In this document: positions 28,051 through 39,202 of the stretch, piece after piece
Numbering within the stretch: the first letter of the stretch is position 1
Layout of the letters: each line of letters starts with the position of its first letter
Source: Hyphomicrobiales bacterium
GTDB lineage: Bacteria; Pseudomonadota; Alphaproteobacteria; Rhizobiales; Xanthobacteraceae
DNA length: 64,000 bases
Assembly (NCBI GenBank): GCA_017305715.1
Contig: JAFKKG010000035.1
Span: forward strand, 49,836 to 113,835
Direction of reading: 5' to 3'
The notes under the pieces: generated by a model
Seen by the model: the letters and a program-made list of their open reading frames with translations, nothing else
The model's database searches: none
Told to the model about the DNA's origin: nothing
Position numbers and translations under genes: made by a program

Positions 28051-29394
28051 TCAGCCGTGCGGCCTCAGCAGGCTTGAGACGCCGGCCAGCGTATCGAGAC
28101 GCCAGACATCGTCGATGATGCGGTCGATATCCCAATTGGTTCCGCCGAGCCGCGCGCCATCGCGCAGCTTGGCTTCGATATCGCGGTCGGACAGCGGATC
28201 GGCGAGACTGCCCTTCGCGGCCATCACGATCTCGCTCAGCATCTCCCCGGACGTCAATTGAATATTGACGCGCGCGGCGCCATCCGGAAGGGAAGCATCA
28301 AGCTGTGCCCTCACCTTCTCGCGCAAGGACACGATGTCCGGCCGGAACACGGTTGCGTCGGTGAATTCGACGACGCCAGCCGCCCCGAGCAGCAACGCAC
28401 AGGCGGCGCAATGATGGATACTGACACGTGCGTCGCGTTCGTTGCGAACCACACGATCGCCGCGCGCCAGCAGCAGTGCCGAGCCTTGCACGGTGACTGA
28501 TTCGATTTGATCGATGCGCTGGCTCAGCTTCGCCCGCAATTTGAAGCAGGCGTCGATGACAGCATGAAACACGATGCCCGCGGGATAGGGCTTGTAGGTG
28601 TTTTTCGCGATCTCCCAGCCCTGGCCCAGACCACCCGTCAGACGCGCCAGATTCGGCTCGTCGCCCATGGCGCGGGACCAGCCGAGCGGTCCTTCAATGG
28701 CCCGCGACGAAGCCGAATAACCTTCCGCCGCGAGCAACGCCGCAAACAGGCCGTTGCGCGCCGCATTGCCCACGCTGACATTTTTTGCCGCACTCGGAAG
28801 ATTCTCGACGATGCCGGCCGACTGGCTGGCGGCAATGCCGAGCGCATTTGAAATCTGGTCTGCCGGGAGCCCCAGCAATTTGGCGCAGGCTGCGGCAGCG
28901 CCGAACACCCCGCAGGTCGAGGTGATGTGCCAGCCCCGCGCATAATGTCCCGGGGACACGGCATTGCCGACGCGGCATTCGATCTCAACGCCGAGGATGA
29001 AAGCCACGAGAACATCCCTTCCGGAAAATCCCCGCGCCTCCGCCAACGCCAGCACCGGTGCCGCCACGGGCGCCGCCGGATGAATGATGGTGTCCAGATG
29101 CGTATCGTCGAAATCGAGCAGATTGGCCGAAATCGCGTTGATGAAGGCCGCGCCCATCGCATCGAGCCGTTCCGGACGGCCGATCACCGCAGACGTCGCC
29201 GCGCCGCTGAATGGCGCGAGCACGCGCAGTGCCGCGCTGACGGCGGGGTCGTGGGCCGAGCCGAGCGCGGTGGCGAAGAAGTTCAGGATCGAGCGTTTCG
29301 CCTCGCGGCTTTGCGCGGCGACATCCGTCCACGACGTACCGGCAACGAAATCGGCGAAAATCGTGCCGGCGCCTTGCGCTTCATCATGCCGCAC
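28051..29394 (-). CDS. MmgE/PrpD family protein (copy 1)
   Basis: A 447-residue protein of the family that includes 2-methylcitrate dehydratase, cis-aconitate decarboxylase and iminodisuccinate epimerase. Typical blocks are NLLDFDDTHLDTIIHPAAPV with the active-site Asp/His, GWHITSTCGVFGAAAA and KPYPAGIVFHAVIDAC with the conserved Lys. It starts with GTG at 29394 after GAGGAA. It is divergent from the plus-strand catabolic operon across a shared promoter and precedes a PcaC-like gene. It is not closely similar to the second MmgE/PrpD protein here. Substrate unknown, probably a branched or tricarboxylic acid. Confidence 0.88.
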   Translation of the reverse strand: MRHDEAQGAGTIFADFVAGTSWTDVAAQSREAKRSILNFFATALGSAHDPAVSAALRVLAPFSGAATSAVIGRPERLDAMGAAFINAISANLLDFDDTHLDTIIHPAAPVAAPVLALAEARGFSGRDVLVAFILGVEIECRVGNAVSPGHYARGWHITSTCGVFGAAAACAKLLGLPADQISNALGIAASQSAGIVENLPSAAKNVSVGNAARNGLFAALLAAEGYSASSRAIEGPLGWSRAMGDEPNLARLTGGLGQGWEIAKNTYKPYPAGIVFHAVIDACFKLRAKLSQRIDQIESVTVQGSALLLARGDRVVRNERDARVSIHHCAACALLLGAAGVVEFTDATVFRPDIVSLREKVRAQLDASLPDGAARVNIQLTSGEMLSEIVMAAKGSLADPLSDRDIEAKLRDGARLGGTNWDIDRIIDDVWRLDTLAGVSSLLRPHG

Positions 29395-29459
29395 TGAGCG
29401 AATTCCTCGAACCCTGTTGGTCCGACCCTATTCCGGCGCGACGTGGCCTGTCGACTAGA

Positions 29460-29497
29460 ATCTTATGCTTGACAGATTGACTGACAATCTGGACATT
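29460..29497. promoter_or_regulatory. Divergent overlapping promoters sharing a 19-base palindrome
   Basis: Plus strand: a perfect TTGACA (29469-29474), 17-base spacer, weak -10 GACATT (29492-29497). Minus strand: TTGTCA (29487-29482), 16-base spacer, TAAGAT (29465-29460). A perfect inverted repeat CAGATTG-ACTGA-CAATCTG (29473-29491) lies across both spacers. A regulator bound here would control both arms of the island. Confidence 0.55.
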
Positions 29498-29590
29498 CGA
29501 CGAAACCCGGCCGGAACCCCGGCCGCGGCCCAACATCAACCCGCCAAGAACAAGAAGCGCCCGACCTTGCGGCGCGACAGGGAGCAAACC

Positions 29591-30484
29591 ATGGCTGCAG
29601 AAACAATCGGCTTTGTCGGAATCGGTCGCATGGGCGGACCGATGGCGGGACGATTGATGGACGCCGGCTATTCGCTGTGCATCTACGATCCGCACAGCGA
29701 GGCGACCAAGGCGCTGGTGGCGCGCGGCGCACGGCTTGCCAAATCCCCGGCCGAAGTCGCATCCAGCGCCGACATCGTGCTGGCCAGCCTGCCCACCCCC
29801 GATATCGTCAAGGCGGTCGCATTGGGCCCCGACGGGATCGTCGCCGGCAATCGCGCCTCTGTCCTGATCGACCTCTCCACCACAGGTCCAGGCGCGGCCA
29901 AGCTGATCGCGAAAGGTTTTGAGGCACGAAAGCTGACGCTGGTCGATGCGCCGGTCAGCGGCGGCATCAAGGGTGCGGTCAACGGCACGCTTGCGGTGAT
30001 GGTGTCGTGCCCGAAGGCCACCTATGACCGGGTCGAGCCGATCCTGAAGCATTTCGGCAAGCTGTTTTACACCGGCGACAAGCCGGGCACCGCGCAGACC
30101 GCAAAACTCGCCAACAATCTGATGGCGGCGGCGGCCCTCGTCATCACCTCGGAAGCGGTGGCGATGGGCGTCAAGGGCGGCGTCAACGCCAAAGTGCTGA
30201 TCGACATCATCAACGCCAGCAGCGGACGCAACAGCGCCTCGGAGGACAAATTCCCCCGCGCGGTGCTGCCCGGCACGTTCGATTTCGGCTTCACCACCGG
30301 TCTTTCCTACAAGGACGTGCGGCTCTGCGTCGATGAGGCCGAGGCGATGGGAGTCCCCATGGTCTGCGGCGCGGTGGTCCGGCAGATGCTCGCGATCACC
30401 AACGCCAAATACGGCGCGTCATCCGACTTCACGTCGATCGCCAAGGTGCTGGAGGAATGGGCCGGCGTGGAAATGCGCGGCTAG
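29591..30484 (+). CDS. 3-hydroxyisobutyrate dehydrogenase-like NAD(P)-dependent oxidoreductase
   Basis: A 297-residue beta-hydroxyacid dehydrogenase. It opens with GFVGIGRMGGPMAGRL (cofactor site), has DAPVSGGIKGA near residue 120 and the catalytic Lys in KLANNLMAA near 171. Family members oxidise 3-hydroxyisobutyrate or reduce tartronate semialdehyde, 2-hydroxy-3-oxopropionate and related acids. The start at 29591 follows GGGAG. It is the first gene of the plus-strand operon and probably handles a beta-hydroxy or beta-oxo acid intermediate. Confidence 0.88.
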   Translation: MAAETIGFVGIGRMGGPMAGRLMDAGYSLCIYDPHSEATKALVARGARLAKSPAEVASSADIVLASLPTPDIVKAVALGPDGIVAGNRASVLIDLSTTGPGAAKLIAKGFEARKLTLVDAPVSGGIKGAVNGTLAVMVSCPKATYDRVEPILKHFGKLFYTGDKPGTAQTAKLANNLMAAAALVITSEAVAMGVKGGVNAKVLIDIINASSGRNSASEDKFPRAVLPGTFDFGFTTGLSYKDVRLCVDEAEAMGVPMVCGAVVRQMLAITNAKYGASSDFTSIAKVLEEWAGVEMRG

Positions 30485-30515
30485 TTTCGGCAGCGATCGA
30501 GGGGACGCGATTGCC

Positions 30516-31910
30516 ATGACGGTGCGGGCGGACGAGGCAAGCGGGAGTTCGATGGCGCGGAAGCTGGCCCGCGCCGCGCTTGCCGTCGATCCCGGCTGCT
30601 TCGACGCCGATGTCGTCGCCAAGGCGAAAATCTGCCTGCTGGATTTTCTCTCCTGCGCTTTCGAGGCACGCCCTCACCCCTGGAGCCGACAGGCGGTCGC
30701 CATCGCGCGCGCGGTCGCAAATGGCGCGACGATCGTCGGGAGCGGCACGCTTGCCTCGCCGGGCGATGCGGCCTTCGCCAACGCGGTCATGGGGCACGGC
30801 CTGGTGCGCGAAGACATGCACGCCGCCAGCGTCTGTCACCATGGCGTGGTGATCTGGCCGACCTTGCTCGCGCTGTCGGAGCGAACATCGTTGCCGGGTG
30901 CAAGATTCCTTGCCGCAGCGATCATCGGCTATGAAACCGGCGCGCGAATCGGCCGCGCGCTCATGACATCCGATCTCGCGCGCCTCTACCGACCGACCGG
31001 GCTGGTCGCACCGCTCGGCGCCGCACTGGCGGGAAGCTACGCGCTCGGCCTCACCGAGGCCGCGGCAACCAGCGCGATGGCCATTGCCGCCAACACGTCG
31101 TCCGGCCTGAACGAATGGCCGCGGGCCGGCGGCTCCGAGATGTATTTCCATCCGGGCTTTGCGGCCCGCAACGCGATTGCCGCGATCGAGCTTGCGGAAG
31201 CCGGCGCCCTCGCCTCCGAAACGATCCTGGAAGGTGAAGCCGGATTGTTCGCCGCGTTCCGCCGCCAGCCGGCGCCCGCCGAAATCCGTTTGTTCGCCAG
31301 CGAACCGGAGCTCATGGCCGTCTACAACAAGCCGGCGCCCGCCTGCAATTTCGCGCAGACCGCGGCGCAGGCCGCCCTGCGCGCGGCTCGCGAACTTGGC
31401 ACCGCGGACGATATCGCGACCGTTTCGATCCGGGTCCCGGAAGCCGCGGCCCGCTACCCCGGCTGTGACTCCAAGGGGCCGTTCCGCAACGCCCTGCAAG
31501 CCAAGATGAGCATACCCTTCAGCGTCGCGGCGGTGCTCGCGCGCGGTGCGCTGGAAGAGGACAATTACGCGGATATCGACGATCGCAAAATACTTCGCCT
31601 CGTCGAACACACCGATCTTCAAAGCGAATCTGGTCTTACGGCGGCCTTCCCCGCGAAACAGGGCGCCGAGATCCTTGTCGGCCTGCGCAACGGAACAACG
31701 CTCCGTCACCGCCTCGACAACGTCATTGCCGCAACATCGGACGAAATCCGCATCCGTTTTCGCAGCTCCGCCGCCGAAGTCATCGGCGAGAGGCGCGCCC
31801 GGTATCTGGAAGAGCTCGTCGATGACTGCGCAACGCTTCCAGACGCCAGCGTGATCGCAGCCCAATGCCGGCTCGAGCCGGTGGAACAAAGGCTGCGGCC
31901 GGCGTCATGA
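30516..31910 (+). CDS. MmgE/PrpD family protein (copy 2)
   Basis: A 464-residue MmgE/PrpD protein. FANAVMGHGLVREDMHAASVCHHG replaces the usual FDDTH region, and YNKPAPACNFAQTAAQ replaces the usual KPYP block, so the active-site surroundings differ from copy 1 and from methylcitrate dehydratase. The start at 30516 follows GAGGGGA; the open frame further upstream overlaps the dehydrogenase gene and is rejected. Its stop overlaps a 30-codon frame leading to livH. The divergence from copy 1 suggests a separate step, not redundancy. Confidence 0.85.
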   Translation: MTVRADEASGSSMARKLARAALAVDPGCFDADVVAKAKICLLDFLSCAFEARPHPWSRQAVAIARAVANGATIVGSGTLASPGDAAFANAVMGHGLVREDMHAASVCHHGVVIWPTLLALSERTSLPGARFLAAAIIGYETGARIGRALMTSDLARLYRPTGLVAPLGAALAGSYALGLTEAAATSAMAIAANTSSGLNEWPRAGGSEMYFHPGFAARNAIAAIELAEAGALASETILEGEAGLFAAFRRQPAPAEIRLFASEPELMAVYNKPAPACNFAQTAAQAALRAARELGTADDIATVSIRVPEAAARYPGCDSKGPFRNALQAKMSIPFSVAAVLARGALEEDNYADIDDRKILRLVEHTDLQSESGLTAAFPAKQGAEILVGLRNGTTLRHRLDNVIAATSDEIRIRFRSSAAEVIGERRARYLEELVDDCATLPDASVIAAQCRLEPVEQRLRPAS

Positions 31911-31999
31911 ATCACGACGATAAACAGGAATTGGGAAACGCCATGTTCAAACCGGAGACGGCCGCCACACCGCTGACCCCGACACGGGGTGACCGGTGA
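31907..31999 (+). CDS. Possible 30-residue coupled small ORF before livH
   Basis: A 30-codon frame whose ATG overlaps the MmgE/PrpD stop (ATGA) and whose stop overlaps the GTG start of the LivH-like gene (GTGA). The peptide begins MNHDDKQELGNAMFKPE and ends TPTRGDR; it has no membrane segment. The exact coupling at both ends suggests it may only carry ribosomes across the gap. An internal Met at 31943 is an alternative start. It may be non-functional. Confidence 0.3.
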   Translation: MNHDDKQELGNAMFKPETAATPLTPTRGDR

Positions 32000-32942
32000 C
32001 CCAGGCGCTGGAAGGTTTCTTGCAGGCCCTGTCCGCCGGGCTGTTGATCGGCGCGGTCTATGGCCTGATGTGCGTCGGGCTTGGCCTGATCTTCGGCGTC
32101 ATGCGGGTGATCAATTTCGCCCAGGGCGATTTCATGATGCTCGGCATGTATGCTGCGTTCTATTTCTTCACCGCGCTCGGCGTGCAGGCCACCTTCGGCA
32201 ACACCTTTGGGCCGTTCGTCGCCATCGTGCTGGCCGGCCCGGTGCTGGCCGCCTTCGGCTACTTCGTTCACCTCACCCTGATCTCGCGCGTGTCAGGCAC
32301 GCGCACCTCTTCGCTCGAAGGCGAAGGTCACTACGCCCAGCTCATTCTGACGCTCGGCATCGCGCTGATCCTGCAAAATGGCGGCCTGCTGGTGTTCGGC
32401 TCGGTGCTGGCCTCGATCCGGACGCCGCTGTCGAGTTCTGCGTGGGAGCTTGGTCCGATGTTCAACGACATCAGCGTCTTCGTCAACAAGGCGCGCGGCA
32501 TCGACGCCGTCGTCTCGCTGGTGACGATGCTGCTGCTGACGCTGTTGATCACGCGGTCGCGGCTCGGCAAATCGCTGCGCGCCGCCGCCGATAACCCAAC
32601 CGCAGCCACCTATATGGGGATCGACGTCGATCGCGCGCACCGCATTGCGTTTGCGCTCGGCACCGGCATCACCGCGATCGCCGGCGGCCTGCTCGCCACC
32701 AATTATCCGTTCCATCCCTTTGTCGGCGTCGAATATGTGATCGTCATGTATGCCGGCGTCGTGCTCGGCGGCATGGGAAGCATCATCGGCGCCTTCTGGG
32801 GCGGCATGACGATCGGACTGGTGCAGCAGATGTCGACGCTGATCCTGCCCACCCAACTGCAAAATGCCGCGATCTTCGTGGTGTTCCTCCTGATCATCTT
32901 CTTCCGTCCGCAAGGCTTCTTCGGGCGCATGGTGGAGCGGAC

Positions 32943-32946
<4 letters not shown>
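31996..32946 (+). CDS. Branched-chain-type ABC transporter permease, LivH-like (island)
   Basis: A 316-residue permease with eight to nine helices. LIGAVYGLMCVGLGLIFGVM and INFAQGDFMMLGMYAAF are the LivH signature blocks. It starts with GTG at 31996 and ends in an ATGA overlap with the fused LivM-LivG gene. It belongs to the importer of the unknown-substrate island. Confidence 0.9.
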
Positions 32947-34710
<1,764 letters not shown>

Positions 34711-34724
<14 letters not shown>

Positions 34725-35418
34725 AGGGCTGACCGCCGGCTACTCCGCGATCCCCGTCTTGAACGGCGTCTCGATCAAGGTCGAGCAAGGCCAGTTCGTC
34801 GCCATCGTCGGGCCGAACGGCGCCGGCAAGACCACGCTGTTCAAGACGATTTCCGGCATCGTACGGCCGAGCGCGGGCACGATCACCTTTGGCGATCACG
34901 ACCTGCGGTCGATCCGGCCCGCGCAGCGCGCGCATCTCGGCATCGCCCATGTGCCGGAGGGCCGTCAGGTATTTCCATCGCTGACGGTGATGGAAAACCT
35001 CGAAATGGGCGCGATGACCGAAGCCGGGCAACGCGACTGGAAGCACAATATCGAGCGCATCTTCGCGTGGCTGCCGATCCTCGCCGAACGCCGCGGCCAG
35101 TTCGCCGGCACGCTGTCGGGCGGACAGCAGCAGATGCTGGCGATCGGCCGCGGGCTGGCGGGTTCACCCAAGCTGCTGATGCTGGATGAGCCCTCGATGG
35201 GCCTCGCCCCCGCCATCGCGGATTTCATCTTCGAGCGGCTGATCGAAATCCGCCGGCAATCGAACCTCACGATCCTGCTGGTCGAGCAGCGCGTCGCGGA
35301 GGCGCTCGAATCCGCCGACCATGGCTACGTTCTCGAAGCCGGCCGCGTCGCACTCGAAGGCAACAACCAGACCTTGCGGGCGGACGACCGCATCCGCAAA
35401 GCCTATCTCGGCATGTAA
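34711..35418 (+). CDS. Branched-chain-type ABC transporter ATPase, LivF-like (island)
   Basis: A 235-residue ATPase with GPNGAGKTT near residue 36, LSGGQQQMLAIGRGL and LLMLDEPSMGLAP. The ATG at 34711 lies 14 bases inside the end of the fusion gene; the frame open further upstream only mirrors that gene. It forms the heterodimer with the LivG half of the fusion. Confidence 0.9.
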
Positions 35419-35450
35419 CAGCGAACAACAACACCATTGGGAGGATGAAA

Positions 35451-36707
35451 ATGGGTCAGGATAACATCACGAACAGGATTTCGAAGACGGCGCTGACGCG
35501 GCGCACCGTGCTCTCGGGCGCGGCGGCCATGGGGCTGTCGACGATGGCGCGTGCGCAAGCGCCGGCCGAGGTCAAGGTCGGCCTGATCGTGCCGCTGTCG
35601 GGGATCTACACCCGCCCCGGCCAGGTCATGAAGATGGGCGCCGAGATGGGCATCGAGCACATCAACGCGCAAGGCGGCATCAAATCGCTCGGCGGCGCCA
35701 AGATGAAGCTCGTCGTGATCGACTGCGGCGACACCACCGAGAAGGCAAAGAATGCCGCGCAGCGCATGGTGGCTCAGGAAACCGACCTGGTGGCGGCAAC
35801 CGGCGCCTATCTCAGCTCCTTCACGCTGGCGGTGACCGAAGTCACCGAGCGCGCCGAGCTGCCCGTGCTCACCCTGTCCTATTCGGACTTGCTCACCGAC
35901 CGCGGTTTCAAGTTCATCTTCCAGACCGCGGCGCCCGCCAGCGTGCAATCGCAACTCGGCCTGCCCGAACTGATGAAACTGGCGGAAAAGGCCGCCGGCA
36001 AGCGGCCCAAGACGGTCGCGATGCTGATGGACAATACCGCGACCTCGGTCGCGACCGCCAAGGCGCTGAAGGAGAAACTGTTCGCCCAGGAAGGCCTGCA
36101 GCTCGTGGTGGACGAAGTCTGGACGCCGCCGCTCTCCGACGCCACGCCGCTGATCCAAAAGGTGAGATCGGCGCGGCCGGACCTGCTGCTGTTCATGCCG
36201 AACGCCGTCTCCGACGCCAAGCTCGGCCTCGAAAAGATCAACGAGTTCGGCCTCGGCCAGGGCAAGATCCCGACCGTGTCCTTCAGCATCACCATTGCCG
36301 AACCTGACATGCTGCAAAGCGTCACGCCGGAAGTCGTCCAGGGCATCATGACCATCGTCGCCAACTGGGGCTGCAAGGGACATGAGGACATCATCGCCGA
36401 GCTCAAGGCCAAGTATAAAGAGCCGTGGGCGACGCAGAACGTGATCTCGACCTACGGCGACATGTGGCTGATGAAGGCCGCCCTTGAAAAGGCCGGCAAG
36501 GCCGAACGCCTCGCCGTTGCCGACGCTTTCCGCACCATGGATGGCGGCCCCGCGAAATACTATCCCGGCGGCCAGTTGAAATTCGACGAAAAGGGCCGGC
36601 GTGTCGGCGCCGGCGTCGTGATCGTGCAGTGGCAGAACGGCGTGCCGGTCACGGTGTACCCGTCCGACCTCGCTCAGTCGTCTCCATTCTGGCCGAAGAA
36701 GTCCTGA
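35451..36707 (+). CDS. Tat-exported ABC substrate-binding protein, tandem copy 1
   Basis: A 418-residue type-I periplasmic binding protein. The N-terminus has a twin-arginine signal (TRRTVLSGAAAMGL, cleavage near ARA-QA). ATG codons stand at 35445 and 35451; GGGAGG at 35439-35444 touches the first, so the second is the better start. The mature protein opens VKVGLIVPLSGIYTRPGQ. It is highly similar to the next gene across its length, so the two arose by tandem duplication. It serves the LivH/MG/F importer just upstream. Confidence 0.9.
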   Translation: MGQDNITNRISKTALTRRTVLSGAAAMGLSTMARAQAPAEVKVGLIVPLSGIYTRPGQVMKMGAEMGIEHINAQGGIKSLGGAKMKLVVIDCGDTTEKAKNAAQRMVAQETDLVAATGAYLSSFTLAVTEVTERAELPVLTLSYSDLLTDRGFKFIFQTAAPASVQSQLGLPELMKLAEKAAGKRPKTVAMLMDNTATSVATAKALKEKLFAQEGLQLVVDEVWTPPLSDATPLIQKVRSARPDLLLFMPNAVSDAKLGLEKINEFGLGQGKIPTVSFSITIAEPDMLQSVTPEVVQGIMTIVANWGCKGHEDIIAELKAKYKEPWATQNVISTYGDMWLMKAALEKAGKAERLAVADAFRTMDGGPAKYYPGGQLKFDEKGRRVGAGVVIVQWQNGVPVTVYPSDLAQSSPFWPKKS

Positions 36708-36746
36708 CCTCAATGTCGTCTCAAAAAATTTCAGGGAGGAATTGTC

Positions 36747-37982
36747 ATGACGAAAAGTACCCGGGCCGCATTGACGCGGCGTAGCCTGCTGGCCGGCGCA
36801 TCCGCCGGCCTGATCGCGACACGTGCGTGGGCACAGCAGCCTTCGGAAGTGAAGGTCGGATTGCTGGTGCCGGTCTCCGGCCTCTACGCGCGCCCGGGTA
36901 CCGTGATGCGCGAAGGCGCCGAGATGGCGGTGGACCACATCAACGCGCAAGGCGGCATCAAGGCGCTCGGCGGCGCCAGGATGAAACTGATCGTGCTCGA
37001 TTCCGGCGACACCACGGAGAAAGCCAAGAACGCGGCGCAACGCATGGTCGCGCAGGAGACCGACCTGGTGGCCGCGAGCGGGGCTTATCTGAGCTCGTTC
37101 ACGCTGGCGGTCACCGAGGTCACGGAGCGCGCCAATCTGCCGGTGTTGACCCTCTCCTACTCCGACCTGATCACCGACCGCGGCTTCAAATACGTGTTCC
37201 AGACCTCGGCTACGGCGGGGTCGCAGGCCAAGCAGGCTTTGCCGCAGATCGTCAAGCTCGCGGAAACCGCGTCGGGCAGGAGACCCAAGACGGTCGCGAT
37301 CGTCACCGACAACACCGCGGCCTCGGTGTCCTCGGCCAAGGCGATGCGCGACGGCCTGCTCGCCGAAAATGGCCTGCAACTGACCGTCGACGAAACGTTT
37401 ACACCGCCGCTCGCCGACGCCACATCGCTGGTTCAGAAAGTGCGCTCGGCCAAACCTGACCTGCTGTTCTTCCTGCCGACCGTGATTTCGGACGCCAAGC
37501 TGCTGCTCGAGAAGATGAACGAGTTCGGCCTCGGCCAGGGCAAGATCCCGACCATCTCGTTCGGCATCGCCATCGCCGAGCCGGACATGCTGCAGACGGT
37601 GAGCCCGGAATTGCTGCAGGGCCTGCTCACCTGCGTCGCGAGCTGGGGGGCCAAGGGCCACGAGGCGCTGATCGCCGAACTGAAGACCCGCTACAAGGAG
37701 CCGTGGATGACGCAGAACGCGATCTCCACCTATGGCGACATGTGGGTGATCAAGGACGCGCTCGAGAAGGCGGGCAAGGCCGACCGCGTGGCCGTCGGCG
37801 AGGCGTTGCGCACCATGGATGCCGGTCCGTCGAAATATTATCCGCTCGGCGAGATCAAGTTCGACGAAAAAGGCCGCCGCGTCGGTGCCGGCATGACCAT
37901 CGTGCAGTGGCAATCCGGCGTGCCGGTGACGGTGTTTCCGCCGCAACTGGCGCTGGCGCAACCATTCTGGCCGAAGAACTGA
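36747..37982 (+). CDS. Tat-exported ABC substrate-binding protein, tandem copy 2
   Basis: A 411-residue paralogue of the preceding gene with its own twin-arginine signal (TRRSLLAGASAGLIA, cleavage near AWA-QQ). Blocks such as AKNAAQRMVAQETDLVAASG, AYLSSFTLAVTEVTERAN and EFGLGQGKIPT are nearly the same in both copies; differences cluster in the middle (residues about 150-230), where ligand contacts are expected. GGGAGGA precedes the start. Two binding proteins on one permease usually widen the ligand range. Confidence 0.9.
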   Translation: MTKSTRAALTRRSLLAGASAGLIATRAWAQQPSEVKVGLLVPVSGLYARPGTVMREGAEMAVDHINAQGGIKALGGARMKLIVLDSGDTTEKAKNAAQRMVAQETDLVAASGAYLSSFTLAVTEVTERANLPVLTLSYSDLITDRGFKYVFQTSATAGSQAKQALPQIVKLAETASGRRPKTVAIVTDNTAASVSSAKAMRDGLLAENGLQLTVDETFTPPLADATSLVQKVRSAKPDLLFFLPTVISDAKLLLEKMNEFGLGQGKIPTISFGIAIAEPDMLQTVSPELLQGLLTCVASWGAKGHEALIAELKTRYKEPWMTQNAISTYGDMWVIKDALEKAGKADRVAVGEALRTMDAGPSKYYPLGEIKFDEKGRRVGAGMTIVQWQSGVPVTVFPPQLALAQPFWPKN

Positions 37983-37997
37983 GGATTGGATACCGAT

Positions 37998-38378
37998 ATG
38001 GACAAGGCGACATACGATCGAGGCCTTCAGATCCGCAAGGATGTGCTGGGTAATGAATTCGTCGACAAGGCGATCGCATCGGCCGACGACTTCAACCGGC
38101 CGATGCAGGACCTCACGACGGAATATTGCTGGGGCTATGTGTGGGGCCGCGATGGCCTGACACACAAGACACGGAGCTTCCTCAATCTCGCGATGCTGTG
38201 CGCACTGAACCGGCCGCAGGAACTCAAGACCCATGTGCGGGGCGCATTGACCAACGGCGCTACGCGCGAGGAAATACGCGAAGTGTTCATGCAGGTGGCG
38301 ATTTATTGCGGGGTGCCGGCCGGCGTCGACGCATTCCGCAACGCCAAGGAAGTGTTTGCCGAACTGGACAAGAAATAG
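37998..38378 (+). CDS. Carboxymuconolactone decarboxylase family protein, PcaC-like (copy 2)
   Basis: A 126-residue PcaC-type protein, paralogue of copy 1: GLQIRKDVLGNEFVDKAIA, LTHKTRSFLNLAM, ELKTHVRGALTNGAT and IREVFMQVAIYCGVPAG line up directly. The expected catalytic His is in KTHVRG. No CxxC pair is present. The ATG at 37998 is chosen over an upstream TTG at 37986. It follows the binding-protein stop by 15 bases and precedes the SDR gene by 17, so it is inside the operon. Confidence 0.87.
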   Translation: MDKATYDRGLQIRKDVLGNEFVDKAIASADDFNRPMQDLTTEYCWGYVWGRDGLTHKTRSFLNLAMLCALNRPQELKTHVRGALTNGATREEIREVFMQVAIYCGVPAGVDAFRNAKEVFAELDKK

Positions 38379-38395
38379 ACGTGAAAGTCGGGGCG

Positions 38396-39169
38396 ATGTT
38401 GAAGGACAAATGGGCGCTGGTGACCGGGGCGACGGCGGGCCTGGGCCTTGCCGTGGCCGAAAGCCTGGCCGGCGCGGAAGCCAACATTGTCCTGCATGAT
38501 CTGATCGAACCCGCGCAGACGCGGGATCGTCTGCGCGCGCAATTCGGCAAGGAGGTGATCAGCGTGGCGGCCGACCTGTCGCAGCGCGCCGCCATCGAAG
38601 CCATGATGGCCGGCCTGCTCGGCCGTATCGGCGCCGTCGATATCCTCGTGAACAACGCGGTGGTGCGACATTTTTCGCCGGTCGAGCACTTTCCGCCGGA
38701 AAAGTGGGACGAAGCGCTCGCCGTCAATCTGTCGGCCCCGTTTCACCTGATCCGTCTCGTCCTGCCCGGCATGAAGCAACGCAAATGGGGACGCATCATC
38801 AATATGGCCTCGATCTATTCGAGCCGCGCCGTTGCGGATCGGATCGACTACGTGACCACCAAGACCGCGATCGTCGGGATGACCCGCGCCGTCGCGATCG
38901 AGACGACAAAATACGGGATCACCTGCAACGCGTTATGCCCGGGCACGCTGCCCACCCCGGCCATTCAGGGCAAGATCGCTGATCTCGCGGCCAGCGAAGG
39001 CCGCAGCATCGGCGAGGCCACCAGTGACTATCTGGCAACGCGCCAGCCGACCGGGCGGTTTGTCGCGATGGAAGGCGTCGGCGCCGTAGCTGCCTTCCTG
39101 TGCAGTCCGGCGGCGCAAGACATCACGGGAACCACCCTGCCGATCGACGGGGGCTGGTCCATCGCATGA
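38396..39169 (+). CDS. SDR family oxidoreductase (3-hydroxybutyrate dehydrogenase-like)
   Basis: A 257-residue classical short-chain dehydrogenase. The cofactor motif is VTGATAGLGLAVAE, followed by VNNAVVR, the active Ser in NMASIYS and the YVTTK motif. The C-terminal GTTLPIDGGWS is as in 3-hydroxybutyrate and 3-ketoacyl reductases. A GTG at 38381 is an alternative start adding five residues; neither has a strong ribosome-binding site. Probably oxidises a hydroxy acid of the island pathway. Confidence 0.87.
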   Translation: MLKDKWALVTGATAGLGLAVAESLAGAEANIVLHDLIEPAQTRDRLRAQFGKEVISVAADLSQRAAIEAMMAGLLGRIGAVDILVNNAVVRHFSPVEHFPPEKWDEALAVNLSAPFHLIRLVLPGMKQRKWGRIINMASIYSSRAVADRIDYVTTKTAIVGMTRAVAIETTKYGITCNALCPGTLPTPAIQGKIADLAASEGRSIGEATSDYLATRQPTGRFVAMEGVGAVAAFLCSPAAQDITGTTLPIDGGWSIA

Positions 39170-39202
39170 GAACCAGCGCTCGATCCGCAACGGAGACCAT
39201 CA

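Noticed and set aside
35403-38234. A 943-codon open frame on the minus strand
   Set aside because: It is exactly antisense to the two tandem binding-protein genes and the next gene; GC-rich codon bias leaves the opposite strand open. The translation is rich in Arg, His and Gly and matches no family.
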